From NCBI GenBank assembly GCA_023420415.1, contig JAEZWF010000023.1, forward strand, positions 1 through 64,000: a stretch of 64,000 nucleotides of DNA, read 5' to 3'. Below are positions 27,098 to 35,588 of the stretch, one piece after another (within the stretch, counting starts at the first letter, position 1; each line of letters begins with the position of its first letter). Made by a program: the position numbers and the translations under genes. The notes under the pieces are model-generated. The model worked only from the letters and a program-made list of their open reading frames with translations, was not told the origin of the DNA and ran no database searches. This stretch comes from Actinomycetes bacterium. GTDB taxonomy: Bacteria > Actinomycetota > Actinomycetes > Actinomycetales > Dermatophilaceae.

Positions 27098-27972
27098 CGC
27101 GCGGCCGCCTTGGCTGCGGACCCGATGAACCTGGGCAGCGGCTTGCCGGTGGACATCCTGCGCATCCAGACCAGCGTGGCCACGTACATGCCGAGCAGCA
27201 GCGCGAGGAGCAGCTGCCCCATCGGGGTTCCGTAGGGGGCGATGTAGTCGCCGGTCAGCGCCAGCACACCCAGCACCGAGACGGTGATAAGCGTGACCCA
27301 CCGCGCGGTCGACCTCGGCTTGGCACGATCCGACTCGATCTCGCGCCGGGCGGCGACGTCGGCCGCGGTCGACTCAGCGAGGGCCTCCAAAACGCTGGCC
27401 ACGCCGCCTCCTCGACGGCGCGCGCCGAGGATCAGGTTGCCGGCGATCAGGTCCCCCGTCGCGTCGTCGAGCTCGTCGGCGAAGGCACGCAGGGCGTCCT
27501 CGGTAGCCCACCGGGCCCGGAGCCGGGACGCCAGTCGGGTCACCTCAGGACGTATCGCCTGGGGGGTCGATCGCAAGGTCGAGATCAGCGCCTGCTCGAG
27601 GCCCACGCCGGCGGTGAGGATGCCGGACAGGGAACGGGTCCATTCCTCCATCGCCTCCAGCCGCTCGATCTTGCTCGCCGACGGCGGCGCACTCAGCAGC
27701 AACGGAAGGCCCGCGGCGGCCGCTGGCACCAGTGGGATCGCCACGAGCCAACCCGTCAAGGCCGCGACCGTCACCCCGACCGCTGCGCCGGCCAGCAGCA
27801 GCAACCGGGTGCGTCGATCCAGCCTCCGTACCCGACCGAGCAGGCCCCCCTTGGCAAGGACGCTCCGCTTGGGCGCGGCCGGGCGGTCTGGGCTAGCCCG
27901 GAGCGCGACTGCGACACCGAGCACACCCGCGACGACCAGCGCGCCGGCCAGGGCCGGGACCAGGGCGGTCAC
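27094..27972 (-). CDS. tadB: TadB, Tad pilus membrane platform protein
   Basis: 292 residues from a GTG at 27972 that overlaps the TadA stop (GTGA). It has helices near 5-25, 63-95 and two at the C-terminus (about 230-270), with the T2SSF domain between them (EEWTRSLSGILTAGVGLEQA, then RRRGGGVASVLEALAEST). TadB is the partner of TadC. An upstream in-frame start at 28020 would bury the first helix and overlap TadA by 51 bases, so it is not used. The order TadA-TadB-TadC is the standard one. Confidence 0.85.
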   Translation of the reverse strand: MTALVPALAGALVVAGVLGVAVALRASPDRPAAPKRSVLAKGGLLGRVRRLDRRTRLLLLAGAAVGVTVAALTGWLVAIPLVPAAAAGLPLLLSAPPSASKIERLEAMEEWTRSLSGILTAGVGLEQALISTLRSTPQAIRPEVTRLASRLRARWATEDALRAFADELDDATGDLIAGNLILGARRRGGGVASVLEALAESTAADVAARREIESDRAKPRSTARWVTLITVSVLGVLALTGDYIAPYGTPMGQLLLALLLGMYVATLVWMRRMSTGKPLPRFIGSAAKAAAR

Positions 27973-29534
27973 GATGCGGCCTCGCTGTGCCCGAAGAACT
28001 CCTCGAGGGCGAACCCCCACCCGGCCAGGTCCCGGTACTCATCGGGCAGGACGCGGGGTTCAGCCACGCGGCCACCGACCGGCGTGCGGAATACGCTCTG
28101 TACGGCATACCCCTTCTCGCGCTCTCCCTGCGTCAGGGTGAGGATCTCGGCGACCCAGCGGGAACGTTGCGCCGTGCCGTCGGCGAGCGGCGTGGTCTCC
28201 AGGTGAAGGTGCACGATGATGTCGATGCTCGCGGCGATCGCCCGGACCGCGTAGTCGTGGGTGATGTGAGGCCCGGCCTCCATGGCGCAGGTGACCAGCT
28301 TCGCGATCGCGCCTTCTGCGTTCTTGGCGTGGGTCGTCGAGATCGACCCGGAGCCCGACTCCATCGCCTTGAGCATCGCCAGCACCTCTGGGCCGCGGAC
28401 CTCGCCCACGATCTGGCGGGACAGGTCGAAGCGGAACGAGTCGAACAAGGCCTGGCTGAGGGTGAACTCGCCGGCTTGGCTGCCGTCGGCGGTCCGCTCC
28501 CCCGATCCTGGGCGTGCCTCCCAGGGAAAGACGTACGGGTGCTGTTCCTTCAACTCGTGCAGGTGGAGCTCGTACTCGGTCTCGAAGGTACCGATGATCT
28601 CGTGCTTGGGGATCTCCGCGCACAGCGCACGGACCAGGGTCGTCTTGCCGGCGCCCTGGGCACCCGATACGACGATGCTGCGTCGCGACTTCACCGCGGC
28701 GGAGAGGAACGACGCGGCCAGCTCCGACATCGTCCCGCGGTCCACAAGGTCGGCCAAGGTGACCTTGCGCAGCCTGTGGCGCCTGATGACCACCGACGGC
28801 CTCGGCGTGACCCAGGCCGCTGCGGCCAGACGCGCGCCGCCGTCCAGGCGCAGGTGCAGCCTCGGTTGGGCCTCGGAGAACGGTCGGGCATTGACCTCCG
28901 AGCGGGAGGCGAGGAAGACGAGGAAGTCGATCAGCTCCTCATCGGAGTCCGCGACCGGCGGGCCGGGAATGAGTCGCCCGTCGGTGAGCTCAAGGAACAC
29001 CGAGTCGTGCCCGAAGATGAGGATGTTCTCGACGCGGTGGTCGTCGACGAGCGGCTGCAACCGTCCCAAGCCGAACAAGGCGTCGTCGACGGCTTTCGCC
29101 AAGGCGTCCTGCTCGGCGGGGTTCCAGGTTTCCTGCCCGGAGCTGACTCGCTCGTCGTGCTCGCTGTTGAGCAGGTCGACGATGATCGCCCGCCCACGTT
29201 CCCGCTGGGCGGCGACCGACAGATGGCCCCGCTCCTCACTCAAGGCAGCGCTGAGGCGATCCGACGCCTGACCCCGGAACGCAGTGACCAGACCCCAGTC
29301 GATGACAGCTCCGTGGCGGTGGATCCGGGGCATGTCCTGGTCGACGTGCCCCGCAGCGTCGCTTGCTGAGGTCGCCCGCCCGGCACCGGTCGGATCGGCA
29401 TCGGTTGAAGGCGTCATCGTGAACGATCCCCGGACGCGACCGGGACGCGCCTGACGCTGGGTCTCGGACGGCACAGCGAACAGCGGCAGCGACGTCGGGT
29501 CCACCAGGTTGTTGGGTGCTGGGTCACGGCTCAT
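27969..29534 (-). CDS. tadA: TadA/CpaF secretion ATPase
   Basis: 521 residues from the ATG at 29534, overlapping the TadZ stop (ATGA). The hexameric traffic ATPase that powers pilus assembly, cytoplasmic. Walker A GAQGAGKTT (K297), an Asp box with EYELHLHEL, Walker B near QIVGEVRGPE (376-384) and the His box STTHAKN (399-405) are all intact. The first 75 residues are a variable, Asp/Ala-rich tail. The open frame continues upstream beyond the true start only by chance. Its position between TadZ and TadB is canonical. Confidence 0.9.
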   Translation of the reverse strand: MSRDPAPNNLVDPTSLPLFAVPSETQRQARPGRVRGSFTMTPSTDADPTGAGRATSASDAAGHVDQDMPRIHRHGAVIDWGLVTAFRGQASDRLSAALSEERGHLSVAAQRERGRAIIVDLLNSEHDERVSSGQETWNPAEQDALAKAVDDALFGLGRLQPLVDDHRVENILIFGHDSVFLELTDGRLIPGPPVADSDEELIDFLVFLASRSEVNARPFSEAQPRLHLRLDGGARLAAAAWVTPRPSVVIRRHRLRKVTLADLVDRGTMSELAASFLSAAVKSRRSIVVSGAQGAGKTTLVRALCAEIPKHEIIGTFETEYELHLHELKEQHPYVFPWEARPGSGERTADGSQAGEFTLSQALFDSFRFDLSRQIVGEVRGPEVLAMLKAMESGSGSISTTHAKNAEGAIAKLVTCAMEAGPHITHDYAVRAIAASIDIIVHLHLETTPLADGTAQRSRWVAEILTLTQGEREKGYAVQSVFRTPVGGRVAEPRVLPDEYRDLAGWGFALEEFFGHSEAAS

Positions 29535-30331
29535 GTCAGCCCTCCGACCGTCTGGGTGGCCAGTTGGTCTCGGTTCGCGACCACGGCGGCCTGGATGGCG
29601 GTCTGGCCGGCGGCCAGGCTGCGAACAAACAGGGACGAGTCGAATCGGCGAGGGGCCTTGGCACCCTTGGCGAACACGTCCGCGGCGGCCGGGTCCCAGG
29701 CAAGTGATGCGGTCACCGGGATCTGCAGAACCTTCTGCACGTCCCGTGCCGAGTACGGCTCCCCCTCCCCCACCAGCAGCAGCCCGAGTGAGGACCTGCC
29801 TCCGACCCGCTCGAAGCCGGCCCGGACGGTCTCGGCCCAGGACCGTGCCGCGGACAGGGACACCAGATCGGTCCGGGTGACGAGCAGCGCGAGATCGGCC
29901 GCATAGATGAGCGGATCGGGGCTTCCTGAGAGGCCCAGTCGTCCCGCGTCGACGATCACGTCCTGACCCGTGGCCTCGAGGGCCTTGAACTCTGCGGCGA
30001 GCTTCTCCCACAGGGGCAGAAGGCTTCGCGCTTGCCCGTGCGAGCGAGTGCCGGGCAGGAGCGCCACGGTCGCCTCAGGTGGGCCGGGCATCCGCACCGT
30101 CGCCCCGGCGATCGCCTTGCCCAGCTCACCGTGGCGTTCGGCCAAGGCGAGATCGATCAGTGAGCTCGCCGGCGCAGACTCGGCGCGCAGGTAACCGGCG
30201 AAGACCGCGGAACCTCCGGTCGGGTCCCCCTCCACCAAAAGGACCGGGCGCGGCCACGTCAGGGCTACACCCAACGCCGAGGCGGTGACCCCGGGTGAGC
30301 CGGACGCGGAGAACATCACGATCAGGGCCAT
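29531..30331 (-). CDS. TadZ/CpaE-like ParA family protein with degenerate P-loop
   Basis: 266 residues. The N-terminal MALIVMFSASGSPGVTASAL is the deviant Walker A site: GSPGVTAS has valine (V15) where MinD/ParA proteins have lysine. LLVEGDPTGGS (switch I-like) and VIVDAGRLG (switch II-like) follow. TadZ proteins place the Tad machine at a cell pole and are known to have atypical P-loops, which fits. It directly precedes TadA with an ATGA overlap and follows the SAF protein after three bases. Confidence 0.75.
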   Translation of the reverse strand: MALIVMFSASGSPGVTASALGVALTWPRPVLLVEGDPTGGSAVFAGYLRAESAPASSLIDLALAERHGELGKAIAGATVRMPGPPEATVALLPGTRSHGQARSLLPLWEKLAAEFKALEATGQDVIVDAGRLGLSGSPDPLIYAADLALLVTRTDLVSLSAARSWAETVRAGFERVGGRSSLGLLLVGEGEPYSARDVQKVLQIPVTASLAWDPAAADVFAKGAKAPRRFDSSLFVRSLAAGQTAIQAAVVANRDQLATQTVGGLT

Positions 30332-30334
30332 CGT

Positions 30335-31054
30335 TCAGCGCTCCCGGCTGTCCAGGACCAAGGCCACCTTGCCGGTGGCTGCGCGAGCGGCCAACTCGGC
30401 GGCCTGACCCTCAGGAACCTCGAGCGAGACCACGGTCTCGCCGTTCTCGCCGTTGGGGTAGAGACCCGCTACCGTCGCAGCGATAGTTGCCGGCGGCTCC
30501 TGGCCAAGGTCTCCCTGCTGGCCCGGGGTGGCCACGATGCGGACGAGATCGCCGGCCAGCAGCCTCTCGCCGGGCATTAGCGAAGGCGGCAGCGCGACCC
30601 CGACGACCGACATGCCCTCACTGGGAAGGACAGCCTTGGTGACGCCCGCGGCCGTGACCAAGCTGCCGGCGGCCATGTCCATCGCCGCGCGCTGCCCAAC
30701 AAGGCTCGACAAGCGATCGCCGGGGATGGTCCTGAGCGCAGGGTCCAAGCCGACCTGGACCGTCACCAGGTCACCCTGGGTGATCGTCTCCCCGCGGGTG
30801 ACGTCCTGCCGCAGCGCGAGCACTTCGTGGGTGTTGCTGGTCGAGGACCATGTCCATACCCCGAGCAGCGCACCAAGGCACACGGCCGCGAACGATCCGG
30901 CGACGAGGACCGGGCGACGCCGCAGCTTCGGCGCGGGCACGACAGGCACAGCCGCTTCGGAGGGGCCTTTCTTCCCTCGCCGGCGCCGATCCGGCCCTGC
31001 GTATCGTCCGTCGCTGGCTGCCGCAGAGTCGGTCGGCCGGGTGGTTGTCGACAT
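30335..31054 (-). CDS. SAF-domain pilus assembly protein (CpaB/RcpC-like)
   Basis: 239 residues: a basic N-terminal tail with PDRRRRGKKG, one membrane helix (about 48-68), then a SAF domain (VLALRQDVTRGETITQGDLV near 80-100), as in CpaB/RcpC and in flagellar FlgA. In Gram-negative Tad systems CpaB acts in the periplasm with the secretin; actinobacteria lack that secretin, and the SAF protein may bind the wall instead. The ribosome site AAGGGGG precedes the ATG at 31054. It is operon-linked with TadZ. Confidence 0.75.
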   Translation of the reverse strand: MSTTTRPTDSAAASDGRYAGPDRRRRGKKGPSEAAVPVVPAPKLRRRPVLVAGSFAAVCLGALLGVWTWSSTSNTHEVLALRQDVTRGETITQGDLVTVQVGLDPALRTIPGDRLSSLVGQRAAMDMAAGSLVTAAGVTKAVLPSEGMSVVGVALPPSLMPGERLLAGDLVRIVATPGQQGDLGQEPPATIAATVAGLYPNGENGETVVSLEVPEGQAAELAARAATGKVALVLDSRER

Positions 31055-31078
31055 CGTTCTACCCCCTTGCAGGTCGAC

Positions 31079-32005
31079 TCAGTTGCTGAGCACCTGGGCC
31101 TCGCCCATGGTGATGATGGTCGTGTCGGTGAAGTTCAGCGGGATCGTGCCGGTCTGTCCGATCCCGGCCCAGGTGACGACCCAGTAGGTCGTCGCCCGCA
31201 CCGTGTAGGTGCCTTGCCGGGTGTAGGTGTGCCCGCAGGTCGGCGAGGTCCGCTTGCCGTAGGACGCGGCATAAACCGTGCCCGGAGCGGTACACGCGAC
31301 CGTGCTCCCGTCGCCCATGGTCCACACCGTGCGCTGGGCCTTCGCGGTCGCGGTCACGGTGAAGCCGCCCGCTGACGCCGACTGCGTCTGAGGACCCCAA
31401 GTCGTTGCACCCGGGTTCTCCGCCCACATCCATGTCGGCATGCCGATGATCCCGACACTCCCGGCGCGCGGCTCGGGCACGATGCCGATGTTGATCGCAC
31501 GCAGGTTCATCCGCGCAATGGCCTGCTGGGCCAGGACGCGAGGGTCCGGCGGGGCTCCGCCGGGCGGGGTGGCCAACCAGACGAGGAACTCGATGTATCC
31601 AGTGACGACGGGACCAATCGGCCTCGTGCACCTGTAGACCTGTCCGGTGGTATGTCCCTCCCACGCCGGATCGCTCAGCGGCGGCTGAGGGGCCTCCGGC
31701 TTGCAGTAGGCGTTCTGGCTGTTGGACCACCAACCCTTGTCCGAGCTGCACGGCACCTCGCCGGGTGGGCTGCCGAGACTGTTGATGCACTTCTGCACCA
31801 CCACCGGCTCAGTGCCACCATTCCCGGGGTCACCCGGATCCTCCGGGTCACCGGGTGGCCTGACGATGATGATGCACTCCCCGCTCCAGGGGTCAGGACT
31901 GGTGCCCGGGGGGCAGCTGACCGGAGGGTCGGTCGCGAAGGCCGGCCCGGCCAAGCAGAGGAGTGCCCCGGCGATGCCCAGGGCACCAATCACGCGTCTC
32001 AACAC
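31079..32005 (-). CDS. Secreted protein of the Tad operon
   Basis: 308 residues from a GTG (32005) with AAGGGGG upstream, overlapping the lipoprotein stop by seven bases. A signal peptide (RRVIGALGIAGALLCLAGPAFA, cut after AFA near residue 25) is followed by a Cys-rich segment (CPPGT, CIIIV, KCINSL, CSSDKGW, YCKPE), likely disulfide-linked. The C-terminal half is beta-rich: a PKD-like pattern (WTMGDGSTVACTAPGTVY ... CGHTYTRQGTYTV). PKD-type domains mediate surface or sugar contacts. It may be a pilus-associated adhesin or wall component. No named family is recognised. Confidence 0.6.
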   Translation of the reverse strand: MLRRVIGALGIAGALLCLAGPAFATDPPVSCPPGTSPDPWSGECIIIVRPPGDPEDPGDPGNGGTEPVVVQKCINSLGSPPGEVPCSSDKGWWSNSQNAYCKPEAPQPPLSDPAWEGHTTGQVYRCTRPIGPVVTGYIEFLVWLATPPGGAPPDPRVLAQQAIARMNLRAINIGIVPEPRAGSVGIIGMPTWMWAENPGATTWGPQTQSASAGGFTVTATAKAQRTVWTMGDGSTVACTAPGTVYAASYGKRTSPTCGHTYTRQGTYTVRATTYWVVTWAGIGQTGTIPLNFTDTTIITMGEAQVLSN

Positions 32006-32574
32006 GGTTCCCCCTTGAGCGTGTCTACGGTGACGAAGAATCCCTGTGGAGCCTTGACGACGGTGTAGGAGTACCGCTGCTGGTCTGGTCGTCCGGGCCT
32101 GACGACAGACTTGCCGGCCTTGTCCACGATGTTGACGTTGCTGACGTCCACGCATGCCGAGACCGCGAAGGTCTTGCCATCCTTCGTGGTGGCGGTCGGC
32201 GACGTGACCGACGTCTGCCCCGTCAGAGTCCACCCCTTGGCTTGATAGGTCCCGAGGGTGTTTCGGGTTTGCGCCGCGGCCTGGTCTCGGGCGACCGTGG
32301 CGACGAGGTTCAGGCTCTTGTTAGGGTCGGCGGCGATCTCGTCGAGAGCGGCCCAGTAGCGGGCAATCGTCCCTTCCGCCGCCTGGAGGTCCTTTTCCGC
32401 TGCGGTTGGTGGTGTCGTGGTCGACATCGTGCTGGTCGATGGCGACGGGCTCGCGGTGGTGGTCGTCCCCAACTGCGTGGGTGTCGGCTCGGAGTTGTTG
32501 CAGGCCGAGGTCAGAACCACAGCAGCCAGCATCAGCGCCGCCCGGGTGGCGTGCGTTCGGCTTCGGGTCGTCAT
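31999..32574 (-). CDS. Putative lipoprotein heading the Tad operon
   Basis: 191 residues from the ATG at 32574, with GAGGAGA upstream. The signal segment RAALMLAAVVLTSAC ends in a lipobox (LTSAC, Cys near residue 25), then a long Thr/Ser/Pro linker and a C-terminal fold of about 120 residues resembling the NTF2-like domains seen in many actinobacterial lipoproteins (ARYWAALDEIAADPNKSL). Membrane anchored, facing outside. It is the first gene of the Tad operon, so its promoter should lie in 32575-32941. It may be a stability or assembly factor for the machine; no direct evidence. Confidence 0.65.
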   Translation of the reverse strand: MTTRSRTHATRAALMLAAVVLTSACNNSEPTPTQLGTTTTASPSPSTSTMSTTTPPTAAEKDLQAAEGTIARYWAALDEIAADPNKSLNLVATVARDQAAAQTRNTLGTYQAKGWTLTGQTSVTSPTATTKDGKTFAVSACVDVSNVNIVDKAGKSVVRPGRPDQQRYSYTVVKAPQGFFVTVDTLKGEPC

Positions 32575-32643
32575 CTGCGTCTCCTCGATCTCATTGGGCC
32601 AAGGCTGCGCGCGGCTCCGCAAGGGGACCCTAACGGCCCAATT

Positions 32644-32673
32644 CGATACAGAAAGACTAGTGCATATGTATCG
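32644..32673. promoter_or_regulatory. Inverted repeat in the Tad / XRE divergent region
   Basis: A perfect 7-base inverted repeat, CGATACA (32644-32650) and TGTATCG (32667-32673), lies between the Tad operon and the XRE operon. GCATAT at its inner edge (32662) recurs at 32904. It is a candidate operator for the XRE protein encoded next door. The rest of 32575-32941 shows no gene. TACGAT (32930-32935), six bases before the XRE ATG, could be a -10 of a leaderless transcript. Confidence 0.45.
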
Positions 32674-32941
32674 CTCCGGCGAGGCGATTTACCTGCCGCC
32701 CCGGGGGATCGTCCGACACGAGTAACGAGGCGCGTGGCTACTTGCGCCCTCGCCTGTCGACCGCGCGGGTGACCCGCAGCCGGCCGCGACCCCTCGTCGC
32801 CTGGCTGAACCAACTCGCCAAACCGAGTGAACGTTGCCATCCCTGCAATGGTAGCCCCTTGACGCACCGGATGCTGTTTTGGATTTGCTGAATGCGTCTA
32901 TAGGCATATCGGGCCGCTCCAGTAGCGCGTACGATCCGGGT

Positions 32942-33358
32942 ATGGACTCCGCGGGCATTCCCGGCCTCGCCGGCAAACTTCAGCACCTCTTCAAAACGAT
33001 CCCCCAAGACGCCGGTCGCGGTTGGTACACGAACGAGGTCGTGGTGCGGGAACTGGCTGAACGCGGAGTCGCAGTCACGATCCAGCACCTGAGCAACCTG
33101 CGAAACGGGAGGCGCGACAACCCGTCCGCCCGCCTCCTGGGTGGGATCGCGGATGTCTTCGGCGTCCCAGTCGGCTACTTCTTCGACCGAGGCGAGGAGC
33201 AGCGCGTGAACCAGGAGTTGGAGACGCTGTCTCAGCTCCGTCGCACCGGCGGGCTCCGGCTTCGCGGCAGTGACCTGAGCCCGGAGGGGGTCGTCCAGCT
33301 ACTCGCCGCCATCCAAGAGGTCAACCGCATCGAAGGCCAGCGCCGTGAAGGCGACTAG
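32942..33358 (+). CDS. XRE-family regulator
   Basis: 138 residues from the ATG at 32942. No Shine-Dalgarno sequence is visible, and TACGAT sits six bases upstream, so a leaderless transcript is likely. The N-terminal half has a helix-turn-helix of the XRE/SinR type (VVRELAERGVAVTIQHLSNLRNGRRDNPSARLLGGIADVFGV is the region, residues about 32-73), then YFFDRG and a helical tail. It overlaps the ImmA/IrrE gene by 14 bases. XRE plus ImmA/IrrE pairs often control mobile elements: the protease cuts the repressor. That is the likely logic here. Confidence 0.75.
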   Translation: MDSAGIPGLAGKLQHLFKTIPQDAGRGWYTNEVVVRELAERGVAVTIQHLSNLRNGRRDNPSARLLGGIADVFGVPVGYFFDRGEEQRVNQELETLSQLRRTGGLRLRGSDLSPEGVVQLLAAIQEVNRIEGQRREGD

Positions 33359-33854
33359 CTCGAGCGCCAGACTGCGGCATCGCAGAGCCGTCCGTGACGG
33401 CCGTGCCTTGCTGGGCCAGGGTGCGACGACCGTTGACGATCTGGTCAACGCGTTGGCTCGGAAGCGGGACCGGGACGTCGTCGTGCTGCCGGTGGCACTG
33501 TCCAGCAATGCGCCTTCTGGCGCATGGATCGCGATGACGGACCGGGACTACCTGCTCGTCCCGACGACCGCTTCCCCCACACGACGACGCGCGATCCTCT
33601 GCCATGAGGTCGGGCACATCCTCCTCGGGCACGAGCCCGCATTGCACGACAGCATGACTCCCGAGCTGATGCACGCTCTTGCTCCGACACTGCCATTCGA
33701 GACCACCAGGAAAGTCCTCCAGCGCACGGGCTACACCAACCGCCAGGAGGCCGCCGCCGAGTACGTCGGGACGACGCTCTCGGCGGCGCTGGAGGACCTC
33801 GCTCGGGCGGGCGACTGGGAAGCGTCATCGCGCCTGTCATCCCGGCTGCGATGA
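33345..33854 (+). CDS. ImmA/IrrE-family metallopeptidase
   Basis: 169 residues from a GTG at 33345, inside the end of the XRE gene. HEVGH (H87, E88, H91) is the zinc and catalytic site, followed by a helix with QEAAAEYVG that should give the third ligand. Members cleave or inactivate XRE-type repressors, such as ImmR of ICEBs1 or DdrO in Deinococcus. Coupled expression with the XRE gene and the TGA/ATG overlap with the membrane protein downstream support one operon. It is cytosolic. Whether its target is the adjacent XRE protein or another repressor on the element is unknown. Confidence 0.8.
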   Translation: MKATSSSARLRHRRAVRDGRALLGQGATTVDDLVNALARKRDRDVVVLPVALSSNAPSGAWIAMTDRDYLLVPTTASPTRRRAILCHEVGHILLGHEPALHDSMTPELMHALAPTLPFETTRKVLQRTGYTNRQEAAAEYVGTTLSAALEDLARAGDWEASSRLSSRLR

Positions 33855-34951
33855 CCGCGCTGGAGATCCTCACCGTCATCGCCTTGTGGAGTGCGACCGC
33901 CTACAGGGCCCACTTGGCACGTACGAAGCCGGCCGCCTGGCGGACCGCACTGACCCTCGGCGTCGGCGCCCTCGCCGTCGCCGCCACCGGCCACTTCAAG
34001 AGAGCGCGCTTGGACGAGTGGCTGGGAATCCCCAACGCCACCAACCTGGGCAGCAGGTTTGCTCTGTGCGTCGCCGTTGCCTCGGCCCAGATCTACCTCT
34101 TGGAGACCCGGCAGCCGGACGCCACCGTAGCGCGGCGTCGCGCCATCTATGCCGGCGCCGCAGCGACGGGGCTAGTGTCGGTGATCGCGTGGGTCTCCGC
34201 CCCCATCCACGCGGTGGAGCTCCCCGACCTCGCCGACGCACCGAGACACCCGGCCAGCCTCGTCTACGCGGTGACGATCTACTTGTACCTCGCCTGGTTC
34301 CAGGTCGACCTCGCCCGCTACGCCCACCGCAGCTTCCGAGCCGCCCGAGAGAGTGACCCACCAGCGGCAGCGGCCATCGCGCTCATCGGTGCCTCGGCCT
34401 GGGCGGGCTGTCTGGTCCTGCTGACCTGGACCGCCCACAGCACCGCCACCCAGGTTCTCGACCGCCCCACCCCGCTGCTCGACCGGTTGACCACGGTCAT
34501 GTTCCCCATCCCACTCACGCTCTTCGCGGTCGGACTGCTCACCCTCCCCGTGACGCCGGCCATCTCCCACCGGCTCGCCGCTCGCCGGCTCACAATGCGC
34601 CTTGACCCACTCTGGCAAGCCATCCTCAACCAGCATCCGCACGTCCACCTGCCCCTGGGGCAAAGTCGGGTGCGCCAGATCCTTGACCCGCGGCTTTGTG
34701 CCCAGCGCCGACTCATCGAGATCGCCGACGGGCTCGAGGAGCACCACGTGGAGTCGCCGGGCACCATGCACGAGCTCGCCCGAGCCATCGCATCTCCCTC
34801 GATGCCCGGCGGACGCCTGACGGCCAAGGACGCCTTGGCGCAGCTCAACCGGTCGCCCTGGCCAGAACCTCTCATCAGCCTGAGCGAAGCGCTCGAGGGC
34901 ACCCGACAACAGCGAGGAGAAGCCGATGCGGCCCAACTTGGACGACAGTGA
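33851..34951 (+). CDS. DUF6545 / MAB_1171c-type membrane protein
   Basis: 366 residues. About seven membrane helices fill residues 1-235, then a C-terminal cytosolic domain of about 130 residues begins after ISHRLAARRL. The pattern DPLWQAILNQHPHVHL ... RRLIEIADGLEE is the DUF6545 signature I recognise from actinobacterial operons with XRE and ImmA/IrrE genes. The family is sometimes called a putative transporter, with no proven substrate. The start overlaps the ImmA stop (ATGA). It may sense membrane or envelope signals and pass them to the protease/repressor pair; that is inference from gene order. Confidence 0.7.
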   Translation: MTALEILTVIALWSATAYRAHLARTKPAAWRTALTLGVGALAVAATGHFKRARLDEWLGIPNATNLGSRFALCVAVASAQIYLLETRQPDATVARRRAIYAGAAATGLVSVIAWVSAPIHAVELPDLADAPRHPASLVYAVTIYLYLAWFQVDLARYAHRSFRAARESDPPAAAAIALIGASAWAGCLVLLTWTAHSTATQVLDRPTPLLDRLTTVMFPIPLTLFAVGLLTLPVTPAISHRLAARRLTMRLDPLWQAILNQHPHVHLPLGQSRVRQILDPRLCAQRRLIEIADGLEEHHVESPGTMHELARAIASPSMPGGRLTAKDALAQLNRSPWPEPLISLSEALEGTRQQRGEADAAQLGRQ

Positions 34952-35552
34952 CCTAGCAAGGCTGTCTGACGCGCAGACCACGCCCGCCGCGCGCTGGATC
35001 GCCGGCGCCCTTACCCCGGCCAACGTGGTCCTGGCCCTCATGGCGTACCTCGCGGTGAAGTACGCCACTAGCCTCGCGACCGCTGCGGCCTGGTGGCTGG
35101 CCGCCCTCGTGCTCGTCGTCGGAGTCCCCTACCTGATCCTGTATCGCGCACTGCGCAAAGGCACAGCCAGCGACCGGCAGGTCGTGCAACGCTCCCAGCG
35201 GCCCATCCTGATGGCCTCAGCCGCCACCGCGGTCACCGTCGCGCTCGTCGTGCTCTACCTAGCCGGCGCTCCGCGGCCATTGATATGGCTGATCCTGGCG
35301 ATGATCTGTGGTCTGGTTGCGATGGCCCTGACCACCTTGTTGTGGAAGGCGTCAATGCACCTGGCTGTCGCGGCCGGCGCAGTCGCAGTCCTCGCGATTG
35401 AGAACCACGTAGCTGGCCTCATCGCTGCGCTGGCCCTGCCAGTGCTGGCATGGGCGAGGTGGCGCGACGGCCGTCATAGCATGGCGCAACTTGTCGGGGG
35501 TGCGGTGATCGGTGCCCTCGTTGCGGGCGTGATCTACGGCCTGCTGCGGTAA
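34926..35552 (+). CDS. PAP2-like membrane protein
   Basis: 208 residues with about six membrane helices. PAP2-type motifs are present in reduced form: RP at 92-93, S143-M-H145 in place of SGH, and R178-x5-H184 as in SRx5H, but the last motif residue is Q188 instead of Asp. Two essential histidines remain, so either phosphatase activity is retained or the fold is reused. Substrate, if any, would be a lipid phosphate. GAGGAGA precedes the ATG at 34926, and the gene overlaps the previous one by 26 bases. Operon with XRE/ImmA/DUF6545. Confidence 0.6.
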   Translation: MRPNLDDSDLARLSDAQTTPAARWIAGALTPANVVLALMAYLAVKYATSLATAAAWWLAALVLVVGVPYLILYRALRKGTASDRQVVQRSQRPILMASAATAVTVALVVLYLAGAPRPLIWLILAMICGLVAMALTTLLWKASMHLAVAAGAVAVLAIENHVAGLIAALALPVLAWARWRDGRHSMAQLVGGAVIGALVAGVIYGLLR

Positions 35553-35588
35553 CTCGCGCTGGCGCCGCCGCCCTTTCGCGGTTCTGCG

